Under the pieces are notes generated by a model. The model did not search any database. It saw nothing but the letters and a program-made list of their open reading frames with translations, and had not been told where the DNA came from. A program made the translations under genes and the position numbers. Of a DNA stretch of 64,000 bases, positions 42,515 through 52,930 are shown in pieces. The stretch is from Pseudofabraea citricarpa (lineage: Eukaryota; Ascomycota; Leotiomycetes; Helotiales; Dermateaceae). Position 1 is the stretch's first letter, and every line of letters starts with the position of its first letter. Location: assembly GCA_029641185.1 (NCBI GenBank), contig JAPWGK010000018.1:930001-994000 (forward strand). Direction: 5' to 3'.

Positions 42515-44233
42515 ATGTCGCGCGCCTCACCGTTCTTCTCCCGTCGCTCGTCGAACGACACCAGCAGCGAAGCTCTGCTACCTGAATACACCGACGCCCA
42601 TTCTCTGAAGGACCTCTCTCCGCGTCCTTCGACCGAGCTCAATGCTTCTGTTTCCGCTTCCCCTCCGGCTTCCTTCTACCGCGCCCAGAATAAGCTGGAT
42701 AATCACGCTGTGGAATCCTCTCCCACGAGGACGGCTTACAGCACGAGCACGACCGGCCTCTCTCCAGAACGCACGCGATCACAGCAGCCGCGCAAGACGA
42801 AGATTCAGTTTGCAGCTCCGCCCCCACCGATAGCGAAGAGCGTCCTGTTCTCTCCTGCGAAAGATGGGGCGCAATCGAAGAAGTCTAGAGAGGGAGCTAT
42901 GACGGGTTCCATGCTTGGTTCGAGCAGGAGGGGAAGCAGGACTCGTGGGGCTGTCGATCCGCTATTGGGACTAGAGCGGAGAGAGAAAGCTCTGCAGAAC
43001 GAGTTACAAGAGCTACTGGATGCACAATCGGCAGGCTTGGTCCAGGGATTTGGTGGGGCTGCAGACAGATCTTCTGTGGATGGGGGAAGTGAGGCCGGAA
43101 GCAGCACACCTACTTCGAGGAGTGTAATGCGGGATGGCAGCCAGAGCCGCGAGAAGATCAAAGGTGTGACACCTGTCAGACAGCCCCGGACGAAAACCGT
43201 GGGCTTGAGAGGGGCACGCAGGGGGATTCTGAGGGATATGGGCGAGCTAGTAGGCATCAAGATTGAAGAGGATGCGATTCTCGACCAGGAGATCGCGAGA
43301 AGGGAGCAGGCACTGAAGAAAGTGGAGGTCTGGGAGGGAAGAATAGAAGGATTCGGATCGAAGCTCCGCGGGGAAGCAAATGACGGGGAAGACACTCGGC
43401 AGATCGAAGAGCTACAGAACGAAGAGCGCGCAGTAGACAACGAGATCCGCGAGATGGAAGACCGACTGCTACAGATGCGAGCGAGGAAACAATGGCTGCG
43501 GGAACGCATCAACGAGAACGTCAATCGCAAAGAAGCGAGGCTCAGCAGCTACCGCGGAGCTCTGCGCGATGCCGAGTTGGAAGTCAAGGAGTTTCTGCGC
43601 AGGCCACCCGTGGATGTCTCGCCGGTCATGGACACGGAAGAAGAGAGCTTCATGGCTCTGCCTCCTAACCGACGCACGCTGGGCATGGCACGCGACTGGT
43701 GGAGCAAGGAAATCACCTCGCTGCGAGCACGCAAATCAGACGTGGAGAAGGAACAACTTGCGTTGGAAGAGGGAGCTAAGATGTGGCAGGATAGTGCCCG
43801 CGTCGTGATGGAGTTCGAAGATGATCTCCGGACGCAGATGTCTAATGGCGTGGGTGGTAACGGTGAACTCTTGCGGCAACAAGTCGAGAAGATGGCAGCT
43901 GTAATCACGAAATTGGAGGAGGGCTTGAAGCTGGCCGAGGAGAAGCGCTGGAATCTGCTTATCTGTGCCGTGGGTGCTGAAGTGGCGGCCTTTAAAGAGG
44001 GCGAGATGATCTTGAGAGGTGCGCTGGGCATCACTGTCAAGGATCAGAAGGACGAGAGTAGGGACGGCGACACAGACGAGGAAGAAGTCCCAGCTTCTCT
44101 GTTATCACCCCAGGTCAATGGGACGTCGTCGCCTGTGTTGGAGTTGAGGAAGATTGAGAGTATTGAGAGGGAAGTCACAGATAGCGAGGGCGATGATGAC
44201 GGACCGGATTTGGCCTCGCTGATGGTCGGGTGA
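42515..44233 (+). CDS. Coiled-coil protein, possibly Atg28-like
   Basis: A single exon of 572 aa starts MSRASPFFSRRSSND; nine upstream in-frame codons from 42488 are possible. The N-terminal 140 residues are Ser/Pro/Arg-rich and disordered, with FFSRRSSND and LLPEYTD motifs. Then comes DPLLGLERREKALQNELQEL then LDAQSAGLVQGFG (residues about 148-180). Long charged coiled coils follow at roughly 240-350 and 390-490, and an acidic tail ends the protein. The DPLLxLERREKxLQxELQxLLDAQSxGL segment is one I associate with fungal autophagy-related protein Atg28, but I could not verify this. A cytoskeletal or scaffold coiled-coil protein is the alternative. No membrane segment or signal peptide. Confidence 0.6.
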   Translation: MSRASPFFSRRSSNDTSSEALLPEYTDAHSLKDLSPRPSTELNASVSASPPASFYRAQNKLDNHAVESSPTRTAYSTSTTGLSPERTRSQQPRKTKIQFAAPPPPIAKSVLFSPAKDGAQSKKSREGAMTGSMLGSSRRGSRTRGAVDPLLGLERREKALQNELQELLDAQSAGLVQGFGGAADRSSVDGGSEAGSSTPTSRSVMRDGSQSREKIKGVTPVRQPRTKTVGLRGARRGILRDMGELVGIKIEEDAILDQEIARREQALKKVEVWEGRIEGFGSKLRGEANDGEDTRQIEELQNEERAVDNEIREMEDRLLQMRARKQWLRERINENVNRKEARLSSYRGALRDAELEVKEFLRRPPVDVSPVMDTEEESFMALPPNRRTLGMARDWWSKEITSLRARKSDVEKEQLALEEGAKMWQDSARVVMEFEDDLRTQMSNGVGGNGELLRQQVEKMAAVITKLEEGLKLAEEKRWNLLICAVGAEVAAFKEGEMILRGALGITVKDQKDESRDGDTDEEEVPASLLSPQVNGTSSPVLELRKIESIEREVTDSEGDDDGPDLASLMVG

Positions 44234-46124
44234 GTGTTGGATTGAATTAGATTGGATGGAAGAAGTTTGTTTTGGTTACAAGAGCATTCAGTGGACAGGG
44301 ACGATGATTATGACGACGATGATGATACCTCACTTACTTAGCTCAGTGCTCCAGGATACGGTAATTCCTTATACCTTAGTCGTTTTTCTTCTTCTGGCTT
44401 TTTTGTAGTACGTACCTGGACGAGTATCATGATAGCATAGGATAGGATAGGATAGGATAGAACAGCATACCTTAGCAGGGGCGAGATGGGGATAAAGTAA
44501 AGTAAAGTAAAGTAAAGTAATAAACCGCATGTACTGTAGCAGTCTACGAATCCATCCTTCTCTCTCACGCAGACATATATATAGATCCATGAAATTCCGA
44601 TACAAGCAGAGGAAGGAAAACACATAAAGTATAGTATAACATGGTAGAAACTCAACCTCCTCTCTCTCTGCCTCTCTCTCCCCCTCTCTCCCAAGAAACG
44701 AGAGAAACAAGCTTAAACCCACTCTCACTCCCACTCCAAACTCAAAATCCCATACCTATCTAGGTATCTATTATAGCACCTCTCTAGATAACATACCAAG
44801 CACACTACCACAACACTCTATACCTCGTTATCTCATCTCACCTACTAATACCTACCTACCTACCTACCTACTAACCTACCTACTAACCTACCAAGAAACC
44901 AAGAAACCAAACCAACCAGTAGGAACCCCTTCCCTCTCCCTCTTCCTCTTCCTCCTCCTCATGCATCCTACACCGTACAGCTCGCCAACTAACCAGCCAG
45001 TCAACCAGGCAGCCAAGATAAGATATCCCATACACGGTCGGTCGATCGATCGGTCGGTAAGTAAGTAGGAGACAGAAAAAGCCCAAGCCCAAGCCCAAAC
45101 ACAGACACAGAGATTTCAAAAGAGCGGTCTCCTTACTCGTTCACTGCATGCATGCATGCACGTATGCAGGAACCAGAAAGCAAAAACAAAACGAAACGAA
45201 ACGAAAAAAGAGAGGTGAGGTATTTTTTTTTTTTTTTTTTTTTTTTTTGGTATTGGGAGAGAGTGTGATAATGCAGCAGCCAAGTATGCAGGACTACAAC
45301 TACGACTACGATGCAGGATAAGGACAAGGAAACAAAGGACGAGGACGGACGTCAAGGAGAGGAGAGGAGAGGGAAGGCAACTAAAAAAGTGCCCGGCCCC
45401 GTGCTTATCTATCTATAGCCGGCAGAAGGGGGGTAGGTAACTGATTCACTTTTCTTTTTTTCCTCTCTTTTCGTCTCTGGTTTTTGTCGGCTTGTTTGAG
45501 ATAGATGCAGGTCTGCAACTTCGTGATGGGCGATGGGATGGGAATGTAGATTTGTCATGTGATGGTACATGTAGCTAGCTGACCTGACCTGCCTTGTACT
45601 GCCTCGCCTTGTACTGCCTTGCTTACCTTACCTGACCTGGGCTTACTGTACCCGAAAAGACCCGTTGGACCGAATCGGCTTGTGAAGAAGAGAAGAGGAG
45701 AGAGAGAGGCAGAGAATGACTGACACACGCACAAAAGCAGACACACGACAGAGATTTTTTTTGTTTGTCTAACTGTAGCTTCTGTTTTGATTCCTGGATC
45801 AAACTCGTTCCTTTGCTTGCTGCTCCCGAGAGGGAAGAATCCCATCCCAAGCCTGCCCTGCCCTGTGGTCGACTGCGGAACCGTGTAACGCCTACTGGTT
45901 ATCACTCGACACTCAACTCTCACTCTCTCACTTTGCTGCCTTGTAACCAGCCGAGGCGAGTGGTATGCCCAAAAAGACGAGAACCAAACAAAAAACAAAC
46001 GCCTACAGACTCCCGTTCTCGATAAAGGATGAGATGAGTCGTATGATGCCTCTGCCGCCGCGTCCCACACGTGTATTATCATCCGCCGTCTCGCTCGCTC
46101 GTCTCGTCTCGGTCGTCTACGCAT
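44234..46124. repeat. Microsatellite-rich intergenic region
   Basis: No gene is supported here. Simple repeats are dense: (GATAG)n at about 44436-44461, (AAGTA)n at about 44496-44521, (CTAC)n at about 44847-44884, (GCAT)n at about 45146-45161, and a pure T run of about 28 bases at 45221-45248. The many short ORFs of this interval simply translate these repeats. CT-rich and CCTTG-type imperfect repeats follow at 45580-45650. Confidence 0.7.
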
Positions 46125-46675
46125 CTATCGTCGCCTCTCGAACCAGCCGCTGGACCCAGCAATGGCTACCGATTGATCCATCACCCACTCCCCCACGCCC
46201 AGGTACTTCTCGATCCAGACGTTGACGTCTTTGTTCTCGGTGATGGAGTCCTTCTTGAGACTGGGTCTGCGGTCCCCGACATGGGAGCTGTTAGCCTTCT
46301 CCTGTTCTCGCTGCCTCGCATCCGGCGCTCTCGTCCGTTCTTCACCAGCGAGCGTATCGGGATGGCATCTGGGAGATGCCCTTGCTCTTGACGAGGAAGT
46401 CATCGAGGGGGGAGGACGTACGTTAAGCCGGTCGAGCGCTTCATGCCCGCCAGGATGGTCGAGACTGCGAGCACACACAGCATCAGTAGCTATCCCTCTC
46501 TGCACTCCCGCACGCTGTCGCCGCCATCAGACTTACTCAGGACCGCGTCAAAGGCATAGTGAGTCAGGCGTCCAAGCTTTCCCCATAGACCAAAAGTTAG
46601 TAAATTGAGGAGCTGAGCTGATTAGGAACAGGTCCCTAGAGACGGGCAGGTTAGGGGTGGGAGACTGACAACCAT
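46125..46675 (-). CDS. DUF1748 small mitochondrial-type protein (yeast Mco6-like)
   Basis: Four exons (46675-46670, 46576-46537, 46464-46422, 46266-46125) encode 76 aa. The first exon is only six bases, ATG GTT, with a GTCAGT donor. After splicing the protein begins MVLGRLTHYAFDAVLISTIL then AGMKRSTGLTPSL, and ends EKYLGVGEWVMDQSVAIAG then SSGWFERRR. This matches the fungal DUF1748 pattern of a hydrophobic helix, a GLTPSL turn, and a C-terminal WxxxYLxxGE region. Each of the three junctions restores the expected motif, which is strong mutual support. The yeast member is a small mitochondrial protein of unknown function. The introns (93, 72 and 155 nt) are longer than average here. Confidence 0.8.
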
Positions 46676-48043
46676 GTTTGCTTGTTGATGGTGGTGAGCG
46701 GTGTGTGTGGAGACGGGGGCGGGCGTCCTTCAGGTAAGAGGTATTTTCGGATTTGGGTCTGTGAAGATCAGACGGTATGCACACCAGAGTAGTTCTGGAC
46801 GATACGGTCGTGTTGTGTTGTGTTGTGCTGTGTTGTGTTTTTCGTCGTTGCTGGATGGATGCGATGGATGGATGCAATGGATGGATGGATGATATGATAC
46901 GAGCAGGCATGCGCCCCGTGTGTCTTTGCTGTCAGGGTGTTTACCTACTGTGCAGAGTGCAGCAGGTCCAGTGACACGTGCTAAAGCAGCCGCCAGCTCA
47001 TCCTGACAGGGGCAGCAGCTGTAGCACTGAGGCACTGAGGCACTGACGGGGCCCTGAAGCGACTGAAGCGAACCCTGGAAGGTCGCAAAGCCACAGCGTC
47101 CGGTACGGGACTACTACCTACCGCTACAGGGCAGTACAGTGCAGTACAGGGCAGTGGCTACAGTATCCACCCACCTACAGTCAGTACTTACAGTAGCTCC
47201 CCCAGCTCCTAGCGTACTAGCTCACAGACAGGACAGAACAAGCCCAGAACCCCTTCTGCCCCTCCAAGACCTCCAAACCCTCCACAAGCTCCAACTCCAG
47301 CTGGGAAAGGGCCGATGAGCACCGCTGGCCAAACGTTCTCCCGCCCCGACCCAACCAAATTCTCTTAGCAATGCCAAATTGTCTGAGCGAGGAGTGGGAG
47401 TGGGAGTGAAGTGGGGGGTGAGTACCTAGTGAGTGAGGGGTGAGAGGTCAGAGGTCAGAGGTGAACTGCGACAGTTTTGCCTTTGGACCTCTCCTCTGTA
47501 GCAGCAGCAGCAGGAGCTTCTCATCCTCTCCCTTGGCCACACACTCACACACTCTCTCTCTCTCACACACACGCTCCGCCGCCTGCCACCTGCCACCTGC
47601 CACTACTCATATTCACCACTCACCACTCACCATTCACCATCACTCACCAACAACCCGTCACCGTCAAAGCAAAAAATTTACTATCATCTGTGAGTATTAA
47701 AACCACTCCACTGCCCCTCTTCCCCTCCCAAGCTCGCTCCTGTTCTCTTCATTCCACTCCCCTCTCTCCCTCTCCCCATCACAGACACCACCTCAATTGG
47801 AATTTTGTGTAAGTGCTGCTCCTTGTTGTTGGTTGTGTTGACCGTTGGCTGCTCCGTTTGTCCCACTTCACCCCACCAAAAGATAAGAGAGATCAATCCA
47901 GGCTGACCTGCAAAAAAAAAAAAGTCATAGGTTCCTACAGCACGAAAAAATTCACCTCAACTACCCCACGACGTGATCACTGTTGAACAGTGTGCCACTT
48001 CGTCTCCTACCACCCGCTCACCCTCCCATCTTCCTCCGACAGA
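46676..48043. promoter_or_regulatory. Promoter and leader region of pyruvate kinase
   Basis: About 1.4 kb lies upstream of a highly expressed glycolytic gene and of the divergent DUF1748 gene. It has GTGTT-type (about 46811-46840) and ATGGATGG-type (about 46852-46890) simple repeats, CT- and CA-rich tracts (47530-47660), and a possible 5' leader intron from GTGAGT at 47690 to CACAG at 47784. A second GTAAGT donor at about 47810 may start another leader intron. Poly-A and CT tracts fit a strong fungal promoter. Confidence 0.45.
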
Positions 48044-49744
48044 ATGGCTACCGCCATGGATCACATCTCGTCCGGTTCGACCAAGATCGAATGGTTGAGC
48101 CACCTCGACACCGAGTTCAAGGCCACCAAGAACTTCCGCCGCACATCCATCATCTGCACTATTGGCCCCAAGACGAACTCGGTTGAGGCCATCAACAAGC
48201 TCCGCACAGCTGGTCTCAATGTCGTTCGCATGAACTTCTCCCACGGCTCCTACGAGTACCACCAGTCGGTCATTGACAATGCGCGTGCCGCGGAGAAGGC
48301 CGAGCCGGGACGCCAAATCGCCATTGCCCTGGATACCAAGGGCCCTGAGATCAGAACCGGTAACACTGCTGGCGATGTCGATATCCCCATCAAGGCCGGA
48401 ACCGAGCTCAACATTACCACGGATGACAAATATGCCACCGCCTGCGACGACAAGAACATGTAAGTTTCTGACCCGGCGGGCGAGTGGAGCCCTGCTCATC
48501 TAAGTTTAGGTACGTCGACTACAAGAACATCACCAAGGTGATTCAGGTCGGACGCATTGTCTACGTCGATGATGGAGTGCTAGCTTTTGATGTGCTCGAA
48601 ATAGTCGACCCCCAAACTATCCGTGTCCGTGCGCGAAACAACGGCAACATCTCGTCCAAGAAGGGTGTCAATCTTCCAAACACTGATGTGGATCTCCCTG
48701 CTCTTTCTGAGAAGGACAAGGCCGATCTGCGGTTTGGTGTCAAGAACAATGTGGATATGGTCTTCGCTTCCTTCATTCGCCGCGGGGATGATATCAAGTC
48801 CATCCGTGAGGTTCTCGGCTCGGATGGCAAGCACATTCAGATCATTGCCAAGATTGAGAACAGACAAGGTCTCAACAACTTCGCCGAGATCCTCAAGGAG
48901 ACCGACGGTGTGATGGTGGCTCGTGGTGACTTGGGTATCGAGATCCCCGCCGCTGAGGTCTTTGCGGCTCAGAAGAAGATGATTGCCATGTGCAACATCG
49001 CGGGCAAGCCCGTCATCTGCGCAACTCAGATGCTCGAGTCGATGATCTACAACCCCCGTCCAACCCGTGCCGAGATCAGCGATGTCGGTAACGCCGTCAC
49101 CGATGGAGCCGACTGTGTCATGTTGTCCGGTGAGACGGCCAAGGGTAGCTACCCCAACGAGGCTGTCAGAGAGATGCACGAGACTTGCTTGAAGGCTGAG
49201 AATACCATCGCTTATATGGCCCACTTCGAGGAGCTTCAAGCTTTGGTTGAGCGACCGGTGAGCATTGTCGAATCCTGCGCCATGGCTGCTGTCCGTGCCA
49301 GTTTGGACATGAATGCAGGTGCTATTATTGTTCTCTCCACCAGCGGAGACAGTGCTCGTCTCCTCTCCAAGTACAGACCCGTCTGCCCAGTCTTCATGAT
49401 TACGCGAAATGCTAGCGCCTCCCGATATGCTCACTTGTATCGTGGTGTCTACCCCTTCCACTTTGACGAGGAGAAGCCCGATTTCTCCCAAGTTAACTGG
49501 CAAGAGGATGTTGACCGAAGAATTAAGTGGGGTATCTCCGAGGCCTTGAAGCTCAAGGTTCTCAGCGCTGGTGAGACTGTCGTCGTTGTTCAAGGATGGA
49601 AGGGAGGAATGGGTAACACCAACACGTAAGTCAGCCGCTTCTAGAAAACCACACGTCACACTAACACATCCTAGCCTCCGTGTCATCAAGGCTGACCCAG
49701 CTGACCTCGGACTCCTCCAAATCCCATACTCACCAAAGAAGTAA
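48044..49744 (+). CDS. Pyruvate kinase
   Basis: Three exons (48044-48459, 48510-49625, 49675-49744) encode 533 aa, close to the fungal norm. It converts phosphoenolpyruvate and ADP to pyruvate and ATP, the last step of glycolysis, in the cytosol. Landmarks: [30 protein letters not shown] (substrate-binding Arg and Asn), [22 protein letters not shown] with the catalytic Lys, [25 protein letters not shown], and [20 protein letters not shown] then GETAKGSYP. The C-terminal allosteric domain contains [16 protein letters not shown], consistent with fructose-1,6-bisphosphate control. Introns are 50 and 49 nt. The third codon positions are C-rich, the bias expected of a highly expressed gene. A 369-codon antisense ORF opposite it is a shadow. 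Confidence 0.97.
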
Positions 49745-50276
49745 ATACGCTCTAGAGGAGGATATTATACAAGGGCCGCTTTACAGCAAATCTTATGCTT
49801 ATGCATTATGGATAGAGACCAAGGGGGAGACAAAAAGGCACCAAGGAGTAAGTGCTACGGATTGTACACAGTGCGCCGAGTCTTTCATGTTTATTAGAGA
49901 AAATGCCAAAACAATCCCGTCGGTTGACCTAGAAAAAAAAAGTCTTTACACATGAACAATGCGGTGACTTGGGCAGATCTGATTGTGAGATTATTTGTAA
50001 GGTTCTTATTGCATTTTAGCCTTGATGGTAGTCTCCATGTATTCTCCATCTCCTGCTGTACCTTTCTAATACATGAACCTGCATGGACTCAACCCACACA
50101 TAGCGACAGCTTGAAACATCTCTCTCCTAGGGGTATCATAAATCATAAGTCAAAAAAGGAAAACCGTCACCAAGGGAAGACCCGACCGATCGACCCAGTC
50201 AGCCAAACAAACAAACAACCACCAAACCTTCACCTTCACCTTCAGCACAAATCCAAGCCTAAGCCTAAGCCTAAGC
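49745..50276. other. Intergenic region between convergent genes
   Basis: About 530 bases between converging pyruvate kinase and kinetochore genes. A (CCTAAG)n hexamer array begins at about 50255 and runs into the 3' end of the next gene. Nothing else was seen. Confidence 0.45.
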
Positions 50277-50281
50277 CTAAG
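50255..50281. repeat. (CCTAAG)n hexanucleotide repeat
   Basis: Four and a half copies of the hexamer AAGCCT. On the minus strand it reads GCTTAG, so it supplies the stop codon of the kinetochore gene and places three further TAG codons in the same frame, one every six bases. Confidence 0.85.
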
Positions 50282-52511
50282 ACTCCAACGCCGCAGCAGC
50301 ACGCTCCAGAAAGGCGTTGAACTCCTTGACCCTGCTCAGGATCCCTCCCTCCGGGCTCGCGCTGCTGACTTCCGCCGCGATGCGCTTCATGAGGACTTCT
50401 ATACCATCCATCTGCACGTCTTCTCCTCCCGGCTCTAGCGTCGACGTCTTGCCTCTCTCGAGGGCGAGCTCGATGTCGTCTAGTGATCTGTTGAGCGTGT
50501 TGCGTTTCTGTTGTCAGGGGGTTGGGTTAGTTGTGTTGTTATGGGATGTAATGTGATTTGATGTGAGGGGAAGGAGGGGGACTTACGTCGAAGTGGGCTT
50601 TCTCCTCCTCGTGCTTGATCCGGATCTCGTCCATTCGGAGGGCCACCTTCTCGCGCTGCGATCGGACCTCGAGGATCTGGCTTCGGAGGGCGAGCTTGGT
50701 GCGCTTCTCTTCGCGGACGCGTCTGCCCAGGGCGCGGTTGTTGTCGAGGTTGATAGTCTGTTGTTTTTTATTTCTGTCAGTCTTGCTCTCTGTTTTTTCT
50801 TTCTCTCTTTCTTTCTGCTCCTTCTTTTTCTTCTCTTCTCTTTCTTCTCTGGTTTGGAAGAATGATCAATGAGAATCTTGCAAATCGATCAACTTACGTG
50901 CTCTAGCAACCGGTTCTGCACCTGCCGACCGAACTCTTCAACCGCGCGCCATTTCGTCTTGTACTCTCGCTTCAGGGCAGCCTCGTCGGCCTTCTCGATG
51001 CCGGACTCGAACGTCTCGAGCGCCGACGCGATGACCTCGTCGCAGAACTGGCTGAGCACGTCGATGGGGTTGACTCCTCCTCGCTGCGCGTAGGGGATCT
51101 CCGCATTCAGGATCTCGGCGTCGGATTCCGAGTCCGAGTACTGCGGCCTCTCTGTCAGGCGGTGGACGGTCACGGGGATTGGCGATCCCAGACGCTGGCG
51201 CTTCTGCGTTTCTGCTTTTTGGGCCTTGGATGCTTTGGTCTTGGGTTGGCGCTGCTGCTCGGGACTTGCTGCTGCTCGTTGTTTTCCTCTCGGCTTCTTG
51301 GTTGGCGGCTTCTGGGCTGCGATGGCTTGTGGGCTGGGTATTGCTTCTTCGGCATCGATTTCAGGCGCGCCTCCTGAGATTCTGCGACTGCTTCGGTTCT
51401 TCTTCAGTTGGGTTGCTGCTTCTACATCGTCGATTGCCTCGGCTTCTTCTGGCTCTTCGGCCTCTTCTGCATCTTTAGAACCCTCTTGCGGATCGGCTTC
51501 CTCTTGTAGTTCCTCCGCAGACGGCTCTTCAACGGCTGGAACTGATTCTTTAAGTATCCTTGGTTTCCGTCCTCGCTTCTTCCCTTGAGGTGCAGGTATG
51601 GGTGTAGGCGTAGGCGGAGATGGAGAATTAGTGATGTTGGTAATATCGCTGACGCGGGCGCTTCGCCTTCGAGGCGGTTCTGAAGATGGTTTCTCAGGAG
51701 GTTCATCCGAATGCTTGCGCTTGTTTCGAGTGATGCGCACGACTGACTCCACCTCATCAATGACCATTGACTCGTCCACAGGTGCTTCTTGTACTTCTTC
51801 GGGTTCCGCTTCCACTTGTGAGGGATCCGCGAAGACTAGCTCACTCTCCTCCTCTTGCACCGTAACATTGTTGTCCGTAATAGCTACTTCAGCTTCGACT
51901 TCCACAGGAGGCTGCTCCAAGATACTTGGCTCTGTAGGGTGCACAGATGCCTGGCTGATGTCTGGCTCTTCGTGGTCTGGAGGAATATCATAAACATCTG
52001 CGCGAGGCGGGGGTTGTGTGGATCGGGTACTCCTCGAAGAAGATGGGGGCGCCGTATCCTCCACATCTAGCTTTCTCCTTTTCGCTGAAGTGTTCGCATC
52101 AAACGCGCTCGTAGATCCGGATGATGCATTTAGACTTGGTTGTCTAGTACGTCCTTGACTGGGCGACCGGCGGGGGGAACGTCGAAGTGGTTGTGAGGAA
52201 GCGTCAGGCTGCGGCTGCGTTGCAGGCTGGACAGGAGCAGGTTGCTCTACTTCTGGAGCTGGTGGAGGAGGTGGCGGAGGAGGAGGAGCCAAAGACGGAG
52301 GAGGGAGGAAAAGACCAAAATCTACATCCTTGATCTCTCGCCGCCTGTCAAAACAGTCGTTAGCTTGCCCATTTCGTACCGTACTCGACGAGGGGCGGTC
52401 TGAACTTACTGCGCTCCACGCAACCGCTGTTGCAGACGGTCCTGGCGAGCTGTGGAATAATCAGCAGTGAGAAAAATTACATCTGGCGTGGGGCAACGTA
52501 CTTTGGTCCAT
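50277..52511 (-). CDS. Inner kinetochore protein Ame1/CENP-U-like
   Basis: Five exons (52511-52502, 52449-52410, 52344-50898, 50757-50587, 50507-50277) encode 632 aa. The first exon is just ten bases. The N-terminus (MDQTRQDRLQQRLRGAQRR then EIKDVDFGLFLPP) and the coiled-coil C-terminus with PIDVLSQFCDEVIASALETF fit the Ame1 (CENP-U, fission yeast Mis17) family. That protein is part of the COMA complex linking CENP-A nucleosomes to the outer kinetochore. The middle 350 residues are disordered, with Pro-rich, acidic and AT-hook-like (GKKRGRKPR, KKPRGKQRA) patches suggesting DNA contact. The C-terminal exons give continuous heptads. Family assignment rests on the ends of the protein; another AT-hook chromatin protein is the alternative. 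Confidence 0.72.
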
Positions 52512-52930
52512 GGCGGGAGTGTCAATTGAGTAGGTCACTTCATGGCCCTCCGGCGCGTTGACGTTGAAGACGCGACGGAAAGTTATGCGAGACTGTGAAG
52601 GTTGACTGTCTTTGTGCACGGCTTATGCACCACTTTGAGGGAAGACTAGCCAACCTTAAATACCCCGGATTTCAGACGAACTAGTCTGAGCTTACTGGTC
52701 ACAGCATTTGTAGCCTTGAATCTCCGAAGTGATTCGATATGAGATTCTTAGTTTGGATTGGATTGAATTGCTGATCTCAGCCTCAATCAATACACCATTG
52801 CCACTTCAAATTCACCGACTGTTAATTAGAAATTCAAAGTCAGGTCCAATGTAATCAATTCTTACGCATAATTCTGTTCCATTAATAGCACACAAGGCCA
52901 ACAAGCACAAAGTTTCTACCCTTAACTCGC
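52512..52930. other. Intergenic region
   Basis: About 420 bases: promoter of the kinetochore gene and 3' flank of the P450 gene. The minus-strand ORF at 52812-53036 is the wrong frame of the P450 last exon. Confidence 0.4.

Noticed and set aside
42805..43530. 241-codon minus-strand Ser/Arg-rich ORF
   Set aside because: Antisense of the coiled-coil gene; composition is the complement of Glu/Lys codons.
45555..46124. 189-codon minus-strand ORF in the microsatellite region
   Set aside because: No start context, no domain, composed of translated simple-sequence DNA.
48580..49689. 369-codon minus-strand ORF opposite pyruvate kinase
   Set aside because: It is the antisense of a highly codon-biased gene; C-rich third positions remove stops on the other strand. 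No protein motif.
50255..50281. Telomere-like repeat
   Set aside because: The unit is CCTAAG, not CCCTAA, and it lies between two housekeeping genes.
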